A DNA stretch of 29,072 nt, from the NCBI GenBank assembly GCA_900754965.1, contig CAAEEO010000012.1, forward strand, positions 1 through 29,072. The letters are read 5' to 3'. The DNA comes from an uncultured Oscillospiraceae bacterium (GTDB lineage: Bacteria; Bacillota; Clostridia; Oscillospirales; Oscillospiraceae). Of this stretch, positions 1-7,287 are shown piece by piece (position 1 is the stretch's first letter; the number at the start of each line of letters is the position of its first letter). Under the pieces are notes generated by a model, which saw only the letters and a program-made list of their open reading frames with translations, had not been told where the DNA came from and did not search any database. A program made the translations under genes and the position numbers.

Positions 1-47
1 CTCGCTTCGCTCGATGCTTGAAGCTAAAGCTTTTTTACGGGGCACCT

Positions 48-67
48 CCACCGGCAGAGCCGGTGGT
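48..67 (+). terminator. Short G+C-rich hairpin, possible terminator
   Basis: An 8-bp perfect stem (CCACCGGC / GCCGGTGG) closes on a 3-base loop and is followed by TTT. The U-tract is short, so it could be a weak terminator of a gene lying left of the window or a dispersed palindromic element. No coding region is convincing between 1 and 180. Confidence 0.4.
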
Positions 68-81
68 TTCCGTAACCAACA

Positions 82-127
82 AAAAACCGCCCCCGGATGT
101 ACTGAGGTACATTCCGGGGGCGGTTTT
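82..127. terminator. Strong bidirectional terminator hairpin
   Basis: A near-perfect 20-bp stem has an arm AAAACCGCCCCCGGATGTAC, a TGAG loop and one bulged T on the right side. It has an A-run on the left and a T-run on the right, so it can end transcription in both directions. It isolates the promoter at 187 from anything upstream. Confidence 0.75.
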
Positions 128-186
128 CTCTCAACCTCTCGCACAGTTCAGGGTATCAGGCAATGTCCGCGAGCCTCACATGGTGC

Positions 187-215
187 TTGACTACACAAAA
201 GCACTGTGCTATACT
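187..215 (+). promoter_or_regulatory. SigA-type promoter of the ABC-F gene
   Basis: TTGACT (187-192) and TATACT (210-215) are separated by exactly 17 bases. The predicted start near 222 gives a leader of about 260 bases before the coding region at 483. Such a long leader for a single gene is itself a sign of RNA-level control. Confidence 0.75.
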
Positions 216-245
216 CGTGAAAAATACGGTATGTGAGGTGAAAAG

Positions 246-269
246 ATGATTAACATTTCTTGCAAATAA
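246..269 (+). CDS. Leader peptide MINISCK of the ABC-F gene
   Basis: A seven-codon open frame (ATG ATT AAC ATT TCT TGC AAA TAA) is preceded by GAGGTG at 235-240 with ideal spacing. Its last four codons contain TTTCTTGCAAA (256-266), which is perfectly complementary to 316-326. This is the arrangement seen in translation-coupled attenuators of macrolide, lincosamide and pleuromutilin resistance genes, where an antibiotic-stalled ribosome covers one arm of a leader hairpin. The peptide probably has no job other than being translated. Seen: the frame, ribosome site and complementarity. Inferred: stalling. Confidence 0.6.
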   Translation: MINISCK

Positions 270-407
270 ATCGGACGATACAATGCTGCTGTATCTGTAC
301 GGCATCGTTGTGCCCTTTGCAAGAAAGTTAAAAGTCTATTCGCTCGAATCACTGGGAATATCATAGTCGTATCGCGCCTTTATGGGGGGATACCGTTCTG
401 TTGTCAC

Positions 408-446
408 GAGCTGCAAGAATTGGCTTTCTTGCAGCTCTTATTTTTT
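408..446 (+). terminator. Attenuator terminator upstream of the ABC-F gene
   Basis: A perfect 12-bp stem (GAGCTGCAAGAA / TTCTTGCAGCTC) has a 6-base loop and is followed by TTATTTTTT. It lies between the promoter and the gene, so readthrough must be regulated for the gene to be expressed. Confidence 0.85.
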
Positions 447-482
447 GTTCCGTTCCATTTCAGAACGAAGGAAGACTGTCTT

Positions 483-1964
483 ATGTCAATGATTCAAGTC
501 GAGAATCTTACCTTTTCCTATCCATCCAGCTATGATACTATTTTTGAAAATGTGAACTTTCAAATCGATACAGATTGGAAACTGGGGTTTGTGGGCCGAA
601 ACGGCCGGGGGAAAACCACATTTCTCTCCCTGCTGCTGGGCAAATATGAATACCAGGGGCACATCCGCTCTTCCGTACAATTTGATTACTTCCCCTATCC
701 CGTAGAGAACCGAGAGCGGATGACGGTGGAGATTTTTTATGAAGTCTGCCCACAGGCGGAGGAATGGGAACTGCTGAAAGAGTTATCCTACCTGGAAGTC
801 CGCGAGGATGTGCTCTGGAGGCCCTTTTCCACCCTCTCCAACGGAGAGCAGACAAAAGTCTTATTGGCGGCGCTGTTTCTCAACGAAGGGCATTTTCTGC
901 TCATCGACGAGCCCACCAACCATCTGGATACCCGGGCGCGGGCAGTGGTATCTGCCTATCTCAACCGAAAGAAGGGGTTCATCCTGGTATCCCATGACCG
1001 CTGCTTTCTGGATGGGTGTGTAGACCACATTCTATCCATCAATCGCGCCAATATCGAGGTGCAGCGAGGCAATTTTTCTTCGTGGTTTTCCAATTTCCAG
1101 CGGCAGCAGGCGTTTGAGCTGGCACAAAATGCCAAACTGAAAAAGTCCATTTCTGAGATGCAGCAATCCGTCCGGCAGACAAAACACTGGTCAGATGCCG
1201 TGGAAAACAGTAAAAACGGCGCCCGTACTGGCGGGGTGAAAGCCGACAAAGGTTACATTGGTCATAAGTCTGCAAAGATGATGCAGCGCGCCAAAAACAT
1301 TGAGAACCGCCGGCAGCGCGCCATGGAAGAGACCTCCGGCCTGCTGAAAAATCTGGAAACCGCAGAAGATCTGAAACTGTTCCCCCTGCGTTATTTTGCC
1401 GATACTCTGGTCACGCTGTCCGGCGTTGCCCCCGTCTTTGATGGGGCAGAGATCTGCCGCCCCCTCTCTCTGACTGTGCATCAGGGGGATCGCATCGCCC
1501 TGGACGGCAGAAACGGGTCCGGAAAGACAAGCCTGTTAAAGTTACTTCTGGGTCAGGAGATTCCCCATCACGGCACGGTGACCGTCGGCTCCGGGGTGGT
1601 GATTTCCTATGCGCCCCAGGACACCTCCTGGCTGACCGGGTCGCTGACTGACTTTGCAAAACGATACCAGATTGATGAAAGTCTGTTCAAGACCATTCTG
1701 CGTAAAATGGACTTTTCCCGGGTGCAATTTGAAAAGAATATGGAAAACTACTCCGCCGGGCAGAAGAAAAAGGTGCTGCTGGCCAAAAGCCTTTGTGAAC
1801 AGGCACACCTGTATGTGTGGGACGAGCCTCTCAATTACATCGACATATACTCCCGGATGCAAATTGAAACGCTAATCCAGGAATTTTCTCCCACGATGAT
1901 CTTCGTGGAGCATGACCTGGCCTTTCAAAACGCAGTCGCCACCGATACCGTCCGGGTTTCCTGA
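483..1964 (+). CDS. lsa: Lsa-family ABC-F ribosomal protection protein
   Basis: This 493-residue cytoplasmic protein has two ATPase domains and no membrane segment, as in ABC-F proteins that bind the ribosomal E site and dislodge lincosamides, streptogramin A and pleuromutilins. Walker A motifs are at about 38-45 (GRNGRGKT) and 342-349 (GRNGSGKT), signatures at 118-123 (LSNGEQ) and 423-427 (YSAGQ), and Walker B at 139-149 (LLIDEPTNHLD) and 443-454 (WDEPLNYID). The charged helical linker between domains spans about 205-300. The WKLG, VLWRPFS and WDEPLNY segments match Lsa(A)-type proteins as I remember them. Length is normal for Lsa. The ATG at 483 is chosen because AAGGAAG lies at 468-474; an earlier in-frame ATG at 420 lies inside the attenuator hairpin. 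The exact allele and drug spectrum are not determinable here. Confidence 0.9.
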   Translation: MSMIQVENLTFSYPSSYDTIFENVNFQIDTDWKLGFVGRNGRGKTTFLSLLLGKYEYQGHIRSSVQFDYFPYPVENRERMTVEIFYEVCPQAEEWELLKELSYLEVREDVLWRPFSTLSNGEQTKVLLAALFLNEGHFLLIDEPTNHLDTRARAVVSAYLNRKKGFILVSHDRCFLDGCVDHILSINRANIEVQRGNFSSWFSNFQRQQAFELAQNAKLKKSISEMQQSVRQTKHWSDAVENSKNGARTGGVKADKGYIGHKSAKMMQRAKNIENRRQRAMEETSGLLKNLETAEDLKLFPLRYFADTLVTLSGVAPVFDGAEICRPLSLTVHQGDRIALDGRNGSGKTSLLKLLLGQEIPHHGTVTVGSGVVISYAPQDTSWLTGSLTDFAKRYQIDESLFKTILRKMDFSRVQFEKNMENYSAGQKKKVLLAKSLCEQAHLYVWDEPLNYIDIYSRMQIETLIQEFSPTMIFVEHDLAFQNAVATDTVRVS

Positions 1965-1998
1965 TTCTTTCCCCGCCGATTCCTATTCCACCAGTGGT

Positions 1999-2748
1999 TC
2001 AGTCCGGTGTGAAGTAGTATCCCTGCCCGACCCGGTGGATACGGATGCCGAACACCCGTTCCAGTGTGCCGCTTTCATACAGTCTCTCCGGTGGGGCGCA
2101 CATCACCGTTCGCCCCCCTTCCATCAGCACCATCTGGCTGCTGTACCGCAAAGCGTGGGCCAGGTCATGCAGCACCATCACCACCGTCTTTCCCCGGCTG
2201 GGAAGTGAGGCAATCAGATCCAACAGTTCAAACTGTTTCCCGGGGTCCAGATAGGTGGTAGGTTCGTCCAGAACAATCACCTGCGTGTCCTGTGCCAACG
2301 CCATGGCGATATACACCCGCTGCCGCTCGCCGCCGGACAGTTCCCGCAAATCTCGCCTGGCCCAGTCGGCCACCCCGGTCTCCTCCATGGCCCGCTGCAC
2401 GGCATCCCGGTCGCTCCGGCGCAGCCGCCGGGAAAACCCCAGATAGGGGAACCGACCGTGGGACACCAGCATCTCTACCGAGATGGCAGGCACCTCCCGC
2501 ACCTGGGGCATAAATGCCACCGTTCTGGCCAGTTCCCGCCGGTCATACTCCGCCAGTTTCCGCCCGGCCAGTAAAATCTCCCCGCCGCGCAAAGGCAGCT
2601 GCCCTACCGCCGCCCGGAGCAGCGTGGTTTTTCCACAGCCATTGGGGCCCACCAGTGTGGTGACAGACCCCTCCGGCACGGAAAATTCCACTTTCTGCAA
2701 TACCTTTTCCTTGCCGTAACCGGCACAGACAGACTGAAATTCAAGCAT
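1999..2748 (-). CDS. ABC importer ATP-binding protein (FecE/FhuC/BtuD type)
   Basis: This 249-residue ATPase powers import of a metal chelate, probably a ferric siderophore, heme or a corrinoid. Walker A is at 34-41 (GPNGCGKT), the signature at 137-141 (LSGGE) and Walker B with D-loop at 161-168 (DEPTTYLD). The H-switch lies in VLHDLAHA. The EVPAISVEMLVSHGRFPY stretch is typical of the FecE group. Its ATG overlaps the end of the permease gene by 8 bases (ATGCTTGA), so the two are translationally coupled. It is the last gene of a three-gene operon. It converges on the lsa gene across about 35 bases with no evident terminator. Confidence 0.92.
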   Translation of the reverse strand: MLEFQSVCAGYGKEKVLQKVEFSVPEGSVTTLVGPNGCGKTTLLRAAVGQLPLRGGEILLAGRKLAEYDRRELARTVAFMPQVREVPAISVEMLVSHGRFPYLGFSRRLRRSDRDAVQRAMEETGVADWARRDLRELSGGERQRVYIAMALAQDTQVIVLDEPTTYLDPGKQFELLDLIASLPSRGKTVVMVLHDLAHALRYSSQMVLMEGGRTVMCAPPERLYESGTLERVFGIRIHRVGQGYYFTPD

Positions 2749-3775
2749 AGATCCGTCCTCCCTTCCGACTGAGCAGCAGATAGAGGAAAAACGGCCCGCC
2801 CAACAGGGACATCAGCACCCCTACCGGCAGGACAAACGGCGCAAAAAGCACCCGGGCCAACACATCGCATACCAGGACAAAGGTCCCGCCCAGCAGCGCT
2901 GCCGCCGGAAACAGCCAGCGGTCATCTCCGCCTACCAGCCAACGGGCCGCATGGGGGACCAGCAGTCCCACAAAGCCCAGCAGACCGCAAAAACTCACCG
3001 CACCGCCGGCCAGTAACGCCGCTGCCAAAATCGCCAGGGAACGCACCCTGGATACATGCAGCCCCAGTGCCGCGGCGCTCTCTTCTCCCAGTTTCAGCAC
3101 ATTCAGGTCCGGCGCCAACAGCATTGCAAGCGCGCCGCCCAAAAGAAGGTATCCCGCCGCATTTCCCACCATTTTCAGGGTCACGCCGGAAAATCCGCCC
3201 AGCATGAAACTGGACGCCTCCAGCACCAATTCCGGTGCCAACAGCACAATCATGTTGGTGCCGGCAGTGAGCATACTGCTCACCGCCAGACCTGCCAAAA
3301 TCAGCGAAGTGCGGGACAATCCCGCGCGGATTGCCAGAAGATACACCAGAAATGCCGTCAGCAGCGCCCCCAAAAAAGCGGCAAAGGGCGTCAGCTGCAC
3401 GGCCTCCGGCAGTATCACCGCTGCCAGCAGGGAGAAAAATCCCGCTCCCGCATTGACGCCAATCACATTGGGGCTGGCCATGGCATTGTTCAGCACTGCC
3501 TGGATCAGCGCACCGGCCAGTGCAAGCGCGCCTCCGGCCAGCATCGCCGCCACGGTTCTCGGCAGCCGGGCATGGACCAGCACCCGCCAGATGACATTCT
3601 CCCGGTCTCCGGTCAAAGCCGCCGACAGCAGCTGCGATACGGTATAATTCTGGCTGCCGCACCGCAAACTCAGTAAAAATGCACCGACCAGTGCCGCCGT
3701 CAGCGCCAGCAGCACCAGTGCGTTCCGCTTAGGGTAATTGGACGTCCGGATAGAGGATCTCTGCAAGATAGGCAT
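2741..3775 (-). CDS. FecCD-type ABC transporter permease
   Basis: This 344-residue integral membrane protein is the translocation subunit of an iron-siderophore/heme/B12-type importer. It is almost entirely hydrophobic, consistent with about ten membrane helices. It shows the FecCD hallmarks RLPRTVAAMLAGGALALAGA near residue 70, NVIGVNAGAGFF near 100, and GLLGFVGLLVPHAARWLVG in the last third, the loop that contacts the ATPase. The ATG at 3775 has GGGGGG immediately upstream; longer in-frame readings lack a ribosome site. The start overlaps the end of the binding-protein gene by 47 bases, in keeping with coupled translation. Confidence 0.9.
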   Translation of the reverse strand: MPILQRSSIRTSNYPKRNALVLLALTAALVGAFLLSLRCGSQNYTVSQLLSAALTGDRENVIWRVLVHARLPRTVAAMLAGGALALAGALIQAVLNNAMASPNVIGVNAGAGFFSLLAAVILPEAVQLTPFAAFLGALLTAFLVYLLAIRAGLSRTSLILAGLAVSSMLTAGTNMIVLLAPELVLEASSFMLGGFSGVTLKMVGNAAGYLLLGGALAMLLAPDLNVLKLGEESAAALGLHVSRVRSLAILAAALLAGGAVSFCGLLGFVGLLVPHAARWLVGGDDRWLFPAAALLGGTFVLVCDVLARVLFAPFVLPVGVLMSLLGGPFFLYLLLSRKGGRIYA

Positions 3776-4685
3776 AACTTTCCCCCCAACGCGCATTGGG
3801 CTTATAGTGGTACAGCTCCCGGGGCAGCAGCACATACTGCCCGTTCTTCACGGCAGACAGGCCGGCCCAGGCCGGATCATTCTCAAAAGTCGAGGACATA
3901 TAGGCCATTGCCGCCTCGTCACTGCTGCCCATGGTAGTCACGAAGATCCAATCCGGATCGGCCGCAATAATCTCCTCCATGCTCAGTTCTTCCAAAAGGC
4001 TTTCATGGCGGGAAACCAGATTGTCCACGCCCAGATCCCGCAGAATGATTCCCGCCAGATTGTCCTCTCCTTTGGCCTTAGCGCCGGTGGAGTAGGCTCG
4101 GATGAGCAGCGCCGTGGGGGACGGCTGTCCGTCCACTGCCTCCAAAACGCTCTCGATCTGATCCTGAACCGCCAGTCCGTTCTGCTCATAGAGGTCCTGC
4201 CGCCCGGTCATGGAACAAAACTGTTCCAGCATGGACAGATACTCTTCAAAAGTGTCTGTACGATAATAAGCGTGGGGGATCTCCGCCTGGGTCAGTGCCT
4301 CATGGAGTTTGGCCTGCGGCGCAATGTCCGCCGCCAGGATCACAAAATCCGGCTGAACGGCAATGATTTCTTCCAAATTCGGCTCTTTCACCGTGCCCAC
4401 AATGGCCGCGTTCTCCAAATCCAGCTGCCGTTCCTCCACGGCGTCACTGGTAGCGCCCGCCAATTCTCCCCCGGCCAGCATCCATGTTTCGGCAAAACTG
4501 CCATAAAGTGACACCACGGTGTCCCAATGTTCCACCGTGACATCATGGCCCAGTGCATCTGTAAAAGAGATGGCCTGGGACGGCAGTTCAGACGGTGCCC
4601 CGGCCTCCGGCGTTTCCGGCCCGCCGCAGCCTGTCAGCAGCAGCGCCGCCAGTGCGACCCATGCTGTCAATTTCCAAAATTTCAT
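3729..4685 (-). CDS. Metal-chelate ABC transporter substrate-binding lipoprotein
   Basis: This 318-residue exported lipoprotein has a basic, hydrophobic leader and lipobox LTGC with the lipidated Cys at residue 20. The mature part has the FecB/BtuF (type III) pattern: an N-terminal lobe beginning ISFTDALGHDVTVE, the motif PNLEEIIAVQPDFVIL, a long backbone helix, and a C-terminal lobe with a YHYKPNARW segment. It captures the ligand outside the membrane and passes it to the permease. The ATG at 4685 is chosen because GAGGAG lies 8 bases upstream. An alternative ATG 15 bases earlier overlaps that ribosome site. The ligand (siderophore, heme or corrinoid) is unresolved. Confidence 0.9.
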   Translation of the reverse strand: MKFWKLTAWVALAALLLTGCGGPETPEAGAPSELPSQAISFTDALGHDVTVEHWDTVVSLYGSFAETWMLAGGELAGATSDAVEERQLDLENAAIVGTVKEPNLEEIIAVQPDFVILAADIAPQAKLHEALTQAEIPHAYYRTDTFEEYLSMLEQFCSMTGRQDLYEQNGLAVQDQIESVLEAVDGQPSPTALLIRAYSTGAKAKGEDNLAGIILRDLGVDNLVSRHESLLEELSMEEIIAADPDWIFVTTMGSSDEAAMAYMSSTFENDPAWAGLSAVKNGQYVLLPRELYHYKPNARWGESYAYLAEILYPDVQLP

Positions 4686-4718
4686 TGATTCGCTCCTCAT
4701 TCAAAAAGATTCATTTCA

Positions 4719-4746
4719 AGTGTAGCGAAACCTATGAATTTGTCAA
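4719..4746 (-). promoter_or_regulatory. Promoter of the metal-chelate importer operon
   Basis: On the minus strand, TTGACA (4741-4746) and TACACT (4719-4724) are 16 bases apart. They lie about 35 bases before the ATG of the binding-protein gene. I see no clear Fur or DtxR palindrome next to it. Confidence 0.6.
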
Positions 4747-4753
4747 GCAGAGG

Positions 4754-4783
4754 TTGCACTTTGCTATGGATTTATGGTATGAT
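4754..4783 (+). promoter_or_regulatory. Promoter of the siroheme reductase gene
   Basis: TTGCAC (4754-4759) and TATGAT (4778-4783) are separated by 18 bases. The AAGGAGG ribosome site is at 4837-4843. The promoter is back to back with the importer promoter, so a regulator bound between 4720 and 4785 could control both. Confidence 0.5.
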
Positions 4784-4849
4784 TTTCTCAGCAAACCAAT
4801 CTGGAATATACCACACTCTTTCACATCCTACGCACAAGGAGGCGTTTTC

Positions 4850-6400
4850 ATGGATCGAATCAATCCCGAAAGTTGGAAACAATATCTGCCTGAATTTCAG
4901 GAAAAGACCGACGCATTTTACGCCGGAACGCTGGATAAAGCCGCTTACAAAGGGTTCTCCGGCCTGTACGGAAGCTATGCGCAGAAAGGCGGCAAAGCCA
5001 GTATGCTGCGCCTGCGGATGACCGCCGGCCGCGTTACCCAGAAGAAATTGGCCTTTGTGGCCAAAGCCCTGCGGGAACAGACCGTTCCCCGGGCCCATTT
5101 CACCACCTGCCAGACCATTCAGCTCCACGATCTGCAGCCCGATGCCGTATACAGCATCATGGAGCAGGCCCTGGATGCCGACATCGTCACGATGGGCGGC
5201 GGCGGCGACTTCCCCCGTAATGTAATGTGTTCTCCCCTGTCCGGCGTAGAACCCGGTGAATATTTCGATGTGCTCCCCTGGGCCGAGGCCGCCGGCGATT
5301 ATCTGATGCACTTCGTTCTGGCAGAAAAAATGCCCCGCAAGCTGAAAGTGGGATTCTCCAATTCCCCTGCCAACCTGACCCATGCCACTTTCCGGGATCT
5401 GGGCTTTGCCGCCCGCCCCGACGGTCTGTTCGATGTTTACAGCGCCGGTGGTCTGGGCAATAATCCCCGGTTCGGCGTGAAAGTCGCTGAGGCCGTTCCG
5501 CCCCAGAAGATCCTGTACTATATCAAGGCCATGTGGCTCACCTTCCGCGCATACGGCAACTATGAAAATCGAGGCAAAGCCCGGACCCGCTATATGCAGG
5601 ATGTCTGCGGCGGCCCGGAGGGATATGTCAAGGCATTCCAGGAAAAACTGGAGGAAGTCCTTGCCACCGGCGAAAACCTGGATCTGGACCTGCAGCCGGT
5701 GTCCCTGACCAAAACCGGAAACGGCCCCGCGCCGGAATCTCCCCGTGTCCTGCCCCAGAAACAGCCCGGATTGTATACCGTGGCTTGGCATCCCATCGGC
5801 GGTCAGCCGGATTTGGAGGTGCTGTGCCAGGTCAGCGATCTCATCTCCGGTATGGAAGGCGTGGAAATGCGCCTTGCTCCCGACGAGGGCGCCTATTTCG
5901 TCAACCTCACGGGCGCCGAGGCACAGCAGCTGCTGGATGCCACTGCCGGAAACGCTGCCCAGTCCCTGTTTGAAACTTCCGTCAGCTGCATCGGCGGCCA
6001 GACCTGCCAGGTCGGCATGCGGGACTCTCAGGGTCTGCTCCAGGCCTGCGTCCAGGCAGTGCGGCAGGCCGATCTGCCGGACGGTGCGCTGCCTCAGATT
6101 CACATCTCCGGCTGCCCCTCTTCCTGCGGCACCCACCAGACCGGAATCATGGGATTCCGCGGTGCGACCAAGCTGGTGGACGGGAAACCTCAGAGCGCGT
6201 TCACGTTCTTCCTGGGCGGCTGTGACCGTCAGGGAGGCGAGGCCATGGGCCGTGAGCTGGGCGTGATGCTGGAAGAAAAAATCCCTGCATTTCTGGTAGA
6301 AGTGGGACAGGCTGTCGCGCAAAGCGGAAAGGATTTCCTCTCCTGGTACCAGGCCGATCCTGGTGCAGTGGAGCGCATTGCTGCCCCCTATCTGGCATAA
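4850..6400 (+). CDS. Siroheme-dependent nitrite/sulfite reductase
   Basis: This 516-residue cytoplasmic enzyme is expected to reduce sulfite or nitrite by six electrons using siroheme coupled to a 4Fe-4S cluster. Two ferredoxin-like half domains are recognisable, near 50-110 (with TTCQTIQLHDL) and 300-365. The cluster ligands are complete: C380-x5-C386 and C422-x3-C426, separated by 35 residues as in the family. Length fits single-subunit ferredoxin-type enzymes rather than dissimilatory DsrAB. No flavoprotein or ferredoxin partner gene is nearby, so the electron donor is unknown. AAGGAGG six bases upstream fixes the ATG at 4850. Its divergent neighbour imports a metal chelate or corrinoid; a link to iron or tetrapyrrole supply is plausible but inferred. 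Sulfite versus nitrite preference cannot be read from sequence. Confidence 0.88.
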   Translation: MDRINPESWKQYLPEFQEKTDAFYAGTLDKAAYKGFSGLYGSYAQKGGKASMLRLRMTAGRVTQKKLAFVAKALREQTVPRAHFTTCQTIQLHDLQPDAVYSIMEQALDADIVTMGGGGDFPRNVMCSPLSGVEPGEYFDVLPWAEAAGDYLMHFVLAEKMPRKLKVGFSNSPANLTHATFRDLGFAARPDGLFDVYSAGGLGNNPRFGVKVAEAVPPQKILYYIKAMWLTFRAYGNYENRGKARTRYMQDVCGGPEGYVKAFQEKLEEVLATGENLDLDLQPVSLTKTGNGPAPESPRVLPQKQPGLYTVAWHPIGGQPDLEVLCQVSDLISGMEGVEMRLAPDEGAYFVNLTGAEAQQLLDATAGNAAQSLFETSVSCIGGQTCQVGMRDSQGLLQACVQAVRQADLPDGALPQIHISGCPSSCGTHQTGIMGFRGATKLVDGKPQSAFTFFLGGCDRQGGEAMGRELGVMLEEKIPAFLVEVGQAVAQSGKDFLSWYQADPGAVERIAAPYLA

Positions 6401-6411
6401 GATACGTTAAC

Positions 6412-6479
6412 CCCCCCATTGCATTCGGAACAAAACCGGCCGAGTATGTCGGTTCCATTCCACGCAATGGGGGGTATTT
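6412..6479 (+). terminator. Terminator after the siroheme reductase gene
   Basis: An 11-bp outer stem (CCCCCCATTGC at 6412-6422 with GCAATGGGGGG at 6464-6474) encloses a smaller GGAAC/GTTCC stem and is followed by TATTTT. It sits between convergent genes. The U-run favours the plus strand. Confidence 0.65.
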
Positions 6480-6500
6480 TACATTTGAAAAATTCTGAAC

Positions 6501-7271
6501 TTATTTCTCTTCGGTGGTCTCACCGGTAGTGGACACATAGTTGGGATTGGGTTTGACCTGAATAATTCCCTTTTTCCACATGATTCTTGCACACAGGATT
6601 CCCACAGGGATCATGACCAAAAGCAGGTATCCTGCAAGACCCGTAGACGCAATGCCGGACAAGGTCAGTGCCGAAACCAGAATTGCGGGGGCCACAGCGA
6701 TCAGAAGTTTGTTCTTCACATATGTCTGACCATTTCCTTTGCCCAGCAGGCCCAGTGCCATGCAGCCAAACAGAGCGGGCAGGATGTAGTTGCTTGCAGT
6801 CGCAATGAACTCGTTCTGGAGCACGCCCTGAAGAGGCACCACCAACAGCAGGCCGATTGCCAGCACCACAATGGTAACAATGGAAGAAACACAAGTGGAA
6901 ATCAGCGCAATAGCGTCACCCTCTGTAGTGTTCTGCTCAACTTTTGCAATCTTCTGTGCTTCCACGGCGCAAGGGACTTTCAGATTCATCAAGTTACCCG
7001 TTGCAAATGTCAGATAGGTAGAAGAACCCAGAATCGGCGTATAGCTTCCCACCTCTGCAATGCTGGTGGGAACCATCACTGCACAAATCGAAATGACACC
7101 CGGGATCAGCTGTTTCATGCTCGGCCAGCACCCGTAAATCGCACAAACAACAATGGGAATCACAAATGTGTATGCCAGGAACAGCAGCATAAAGATTCGT
7201 CCGGATTTATGCGCCCAACGGGTAAACGGATCGATCAAAGCATTGGATTCTTCTTTATTCTTTTTCTTCAT
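6501..7271 (-). CDS. Small integral membrane protein, partner of the DUF5058-like protein
   Basis: I do not recognise this 256-residue protein by name. A charged N-terminus (KKKNKEE) is followed by about six hydrophobic segments near 25-46, 53-72, 117-139, 150-170, 184-200 and 205-225, and a polar C-terminal tail ending TTGETTEEK. A glycine/proline-rich stretch (GSYTPILGSSTY, near 80-92) between helices 2 and 3 could be a re-entrant or substrate loop. It starts 16 bases after the preceding membrane-protein gene, with GAGGAG before the ATG at 7271, and is the last gene of a four-gene operon with two hydrolases. The pairing suggests a two-subunit transporter for the hydrolase substrate. This is inference from context only. 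Confidence 0.7.
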   Translation of the reverse strand: MKKKNKEESNALIDPFTRWAHKSGRIFMLLFLAYTFVIPIVVCAIYGCWPSMKQLIPGVISICAVMVPTSIAEVGSYTPILGSSTYLTFATGNLMNLKVPCAVEAQKIAKVEQNTTEGDAIALISTCVSSIVTIVVLAIGLLLVVPLQGVLQNEFIATASNYILPALFGCMALGLLGKGNGQTYVKNKLLIAVAPAILVSALTLSGIASTGLAGYLLLVMIPVGILCARIMWKKGIIQVKPNPNYVSTTGETTEEK

Positions 7272-7287
7272 TTTGATTTCTCCTCTC

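Larger units (their letters stand above)
246..446 (+). promoter_or_regulatory. Ribosome-mediated transcription attenuator (four-segment leader)
   Basis: Four related segments can pair in alternative ways. Segment 1 is 256-266 (TTTCTTGCAAA), inside the leader peptide. Segment 2 is 316-326 (TTTGCAAGAAA). Segment 3 is 408-419 and segment 4 is 426-437, and these two form the terminator. Segment 1 pairs with 2 over 11 bp, which leaves 3:4 free to terminate. If a ribosome sits on segment 1, segment 2 can instead pair with 424-433 over 10 bp, which breaks the terminator. This logic is known for ABC-F and erm genes in Firmicutes, for example vmlR and lmo0919. Which drug induces it cannot be read from the sequence. 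Confidence 0.65.

Noticed and set aside
81..126. The two left-edge hairpins as a CRISPR or IS end
   Set aside because: There is only one copy of each and no spaced direct repeats, target duplication or transposase; they are terminator-like.
18..236. A 72-codon plus-strand frame at the left edge
   Set aside because: It crosses two hairpins and the promoter at 187-215, has no ribosome site and no protein-like composition.
420..482. In-frame extension of the ABC-F gene to an ATG at 420
   Set aside because: The codons lie in the terminator stem and U-run, lack a ribosome site, and precede the family-typical start MSMIQVENLTFSY.
381..482. A second upstream reading frame (ATGGGGGGATACC) in the ABC-F leader
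   Set aside because: No ribosome site precedes it and it reads through the terminator hairpin.
4772..6322. A 516-codon minus-strand frame opposite the siroheme reductase gene
   Set aside because: It is antisense to a gene with complete Fe-S/siroheme ligands; the composition is artefactual and no start signal is present.
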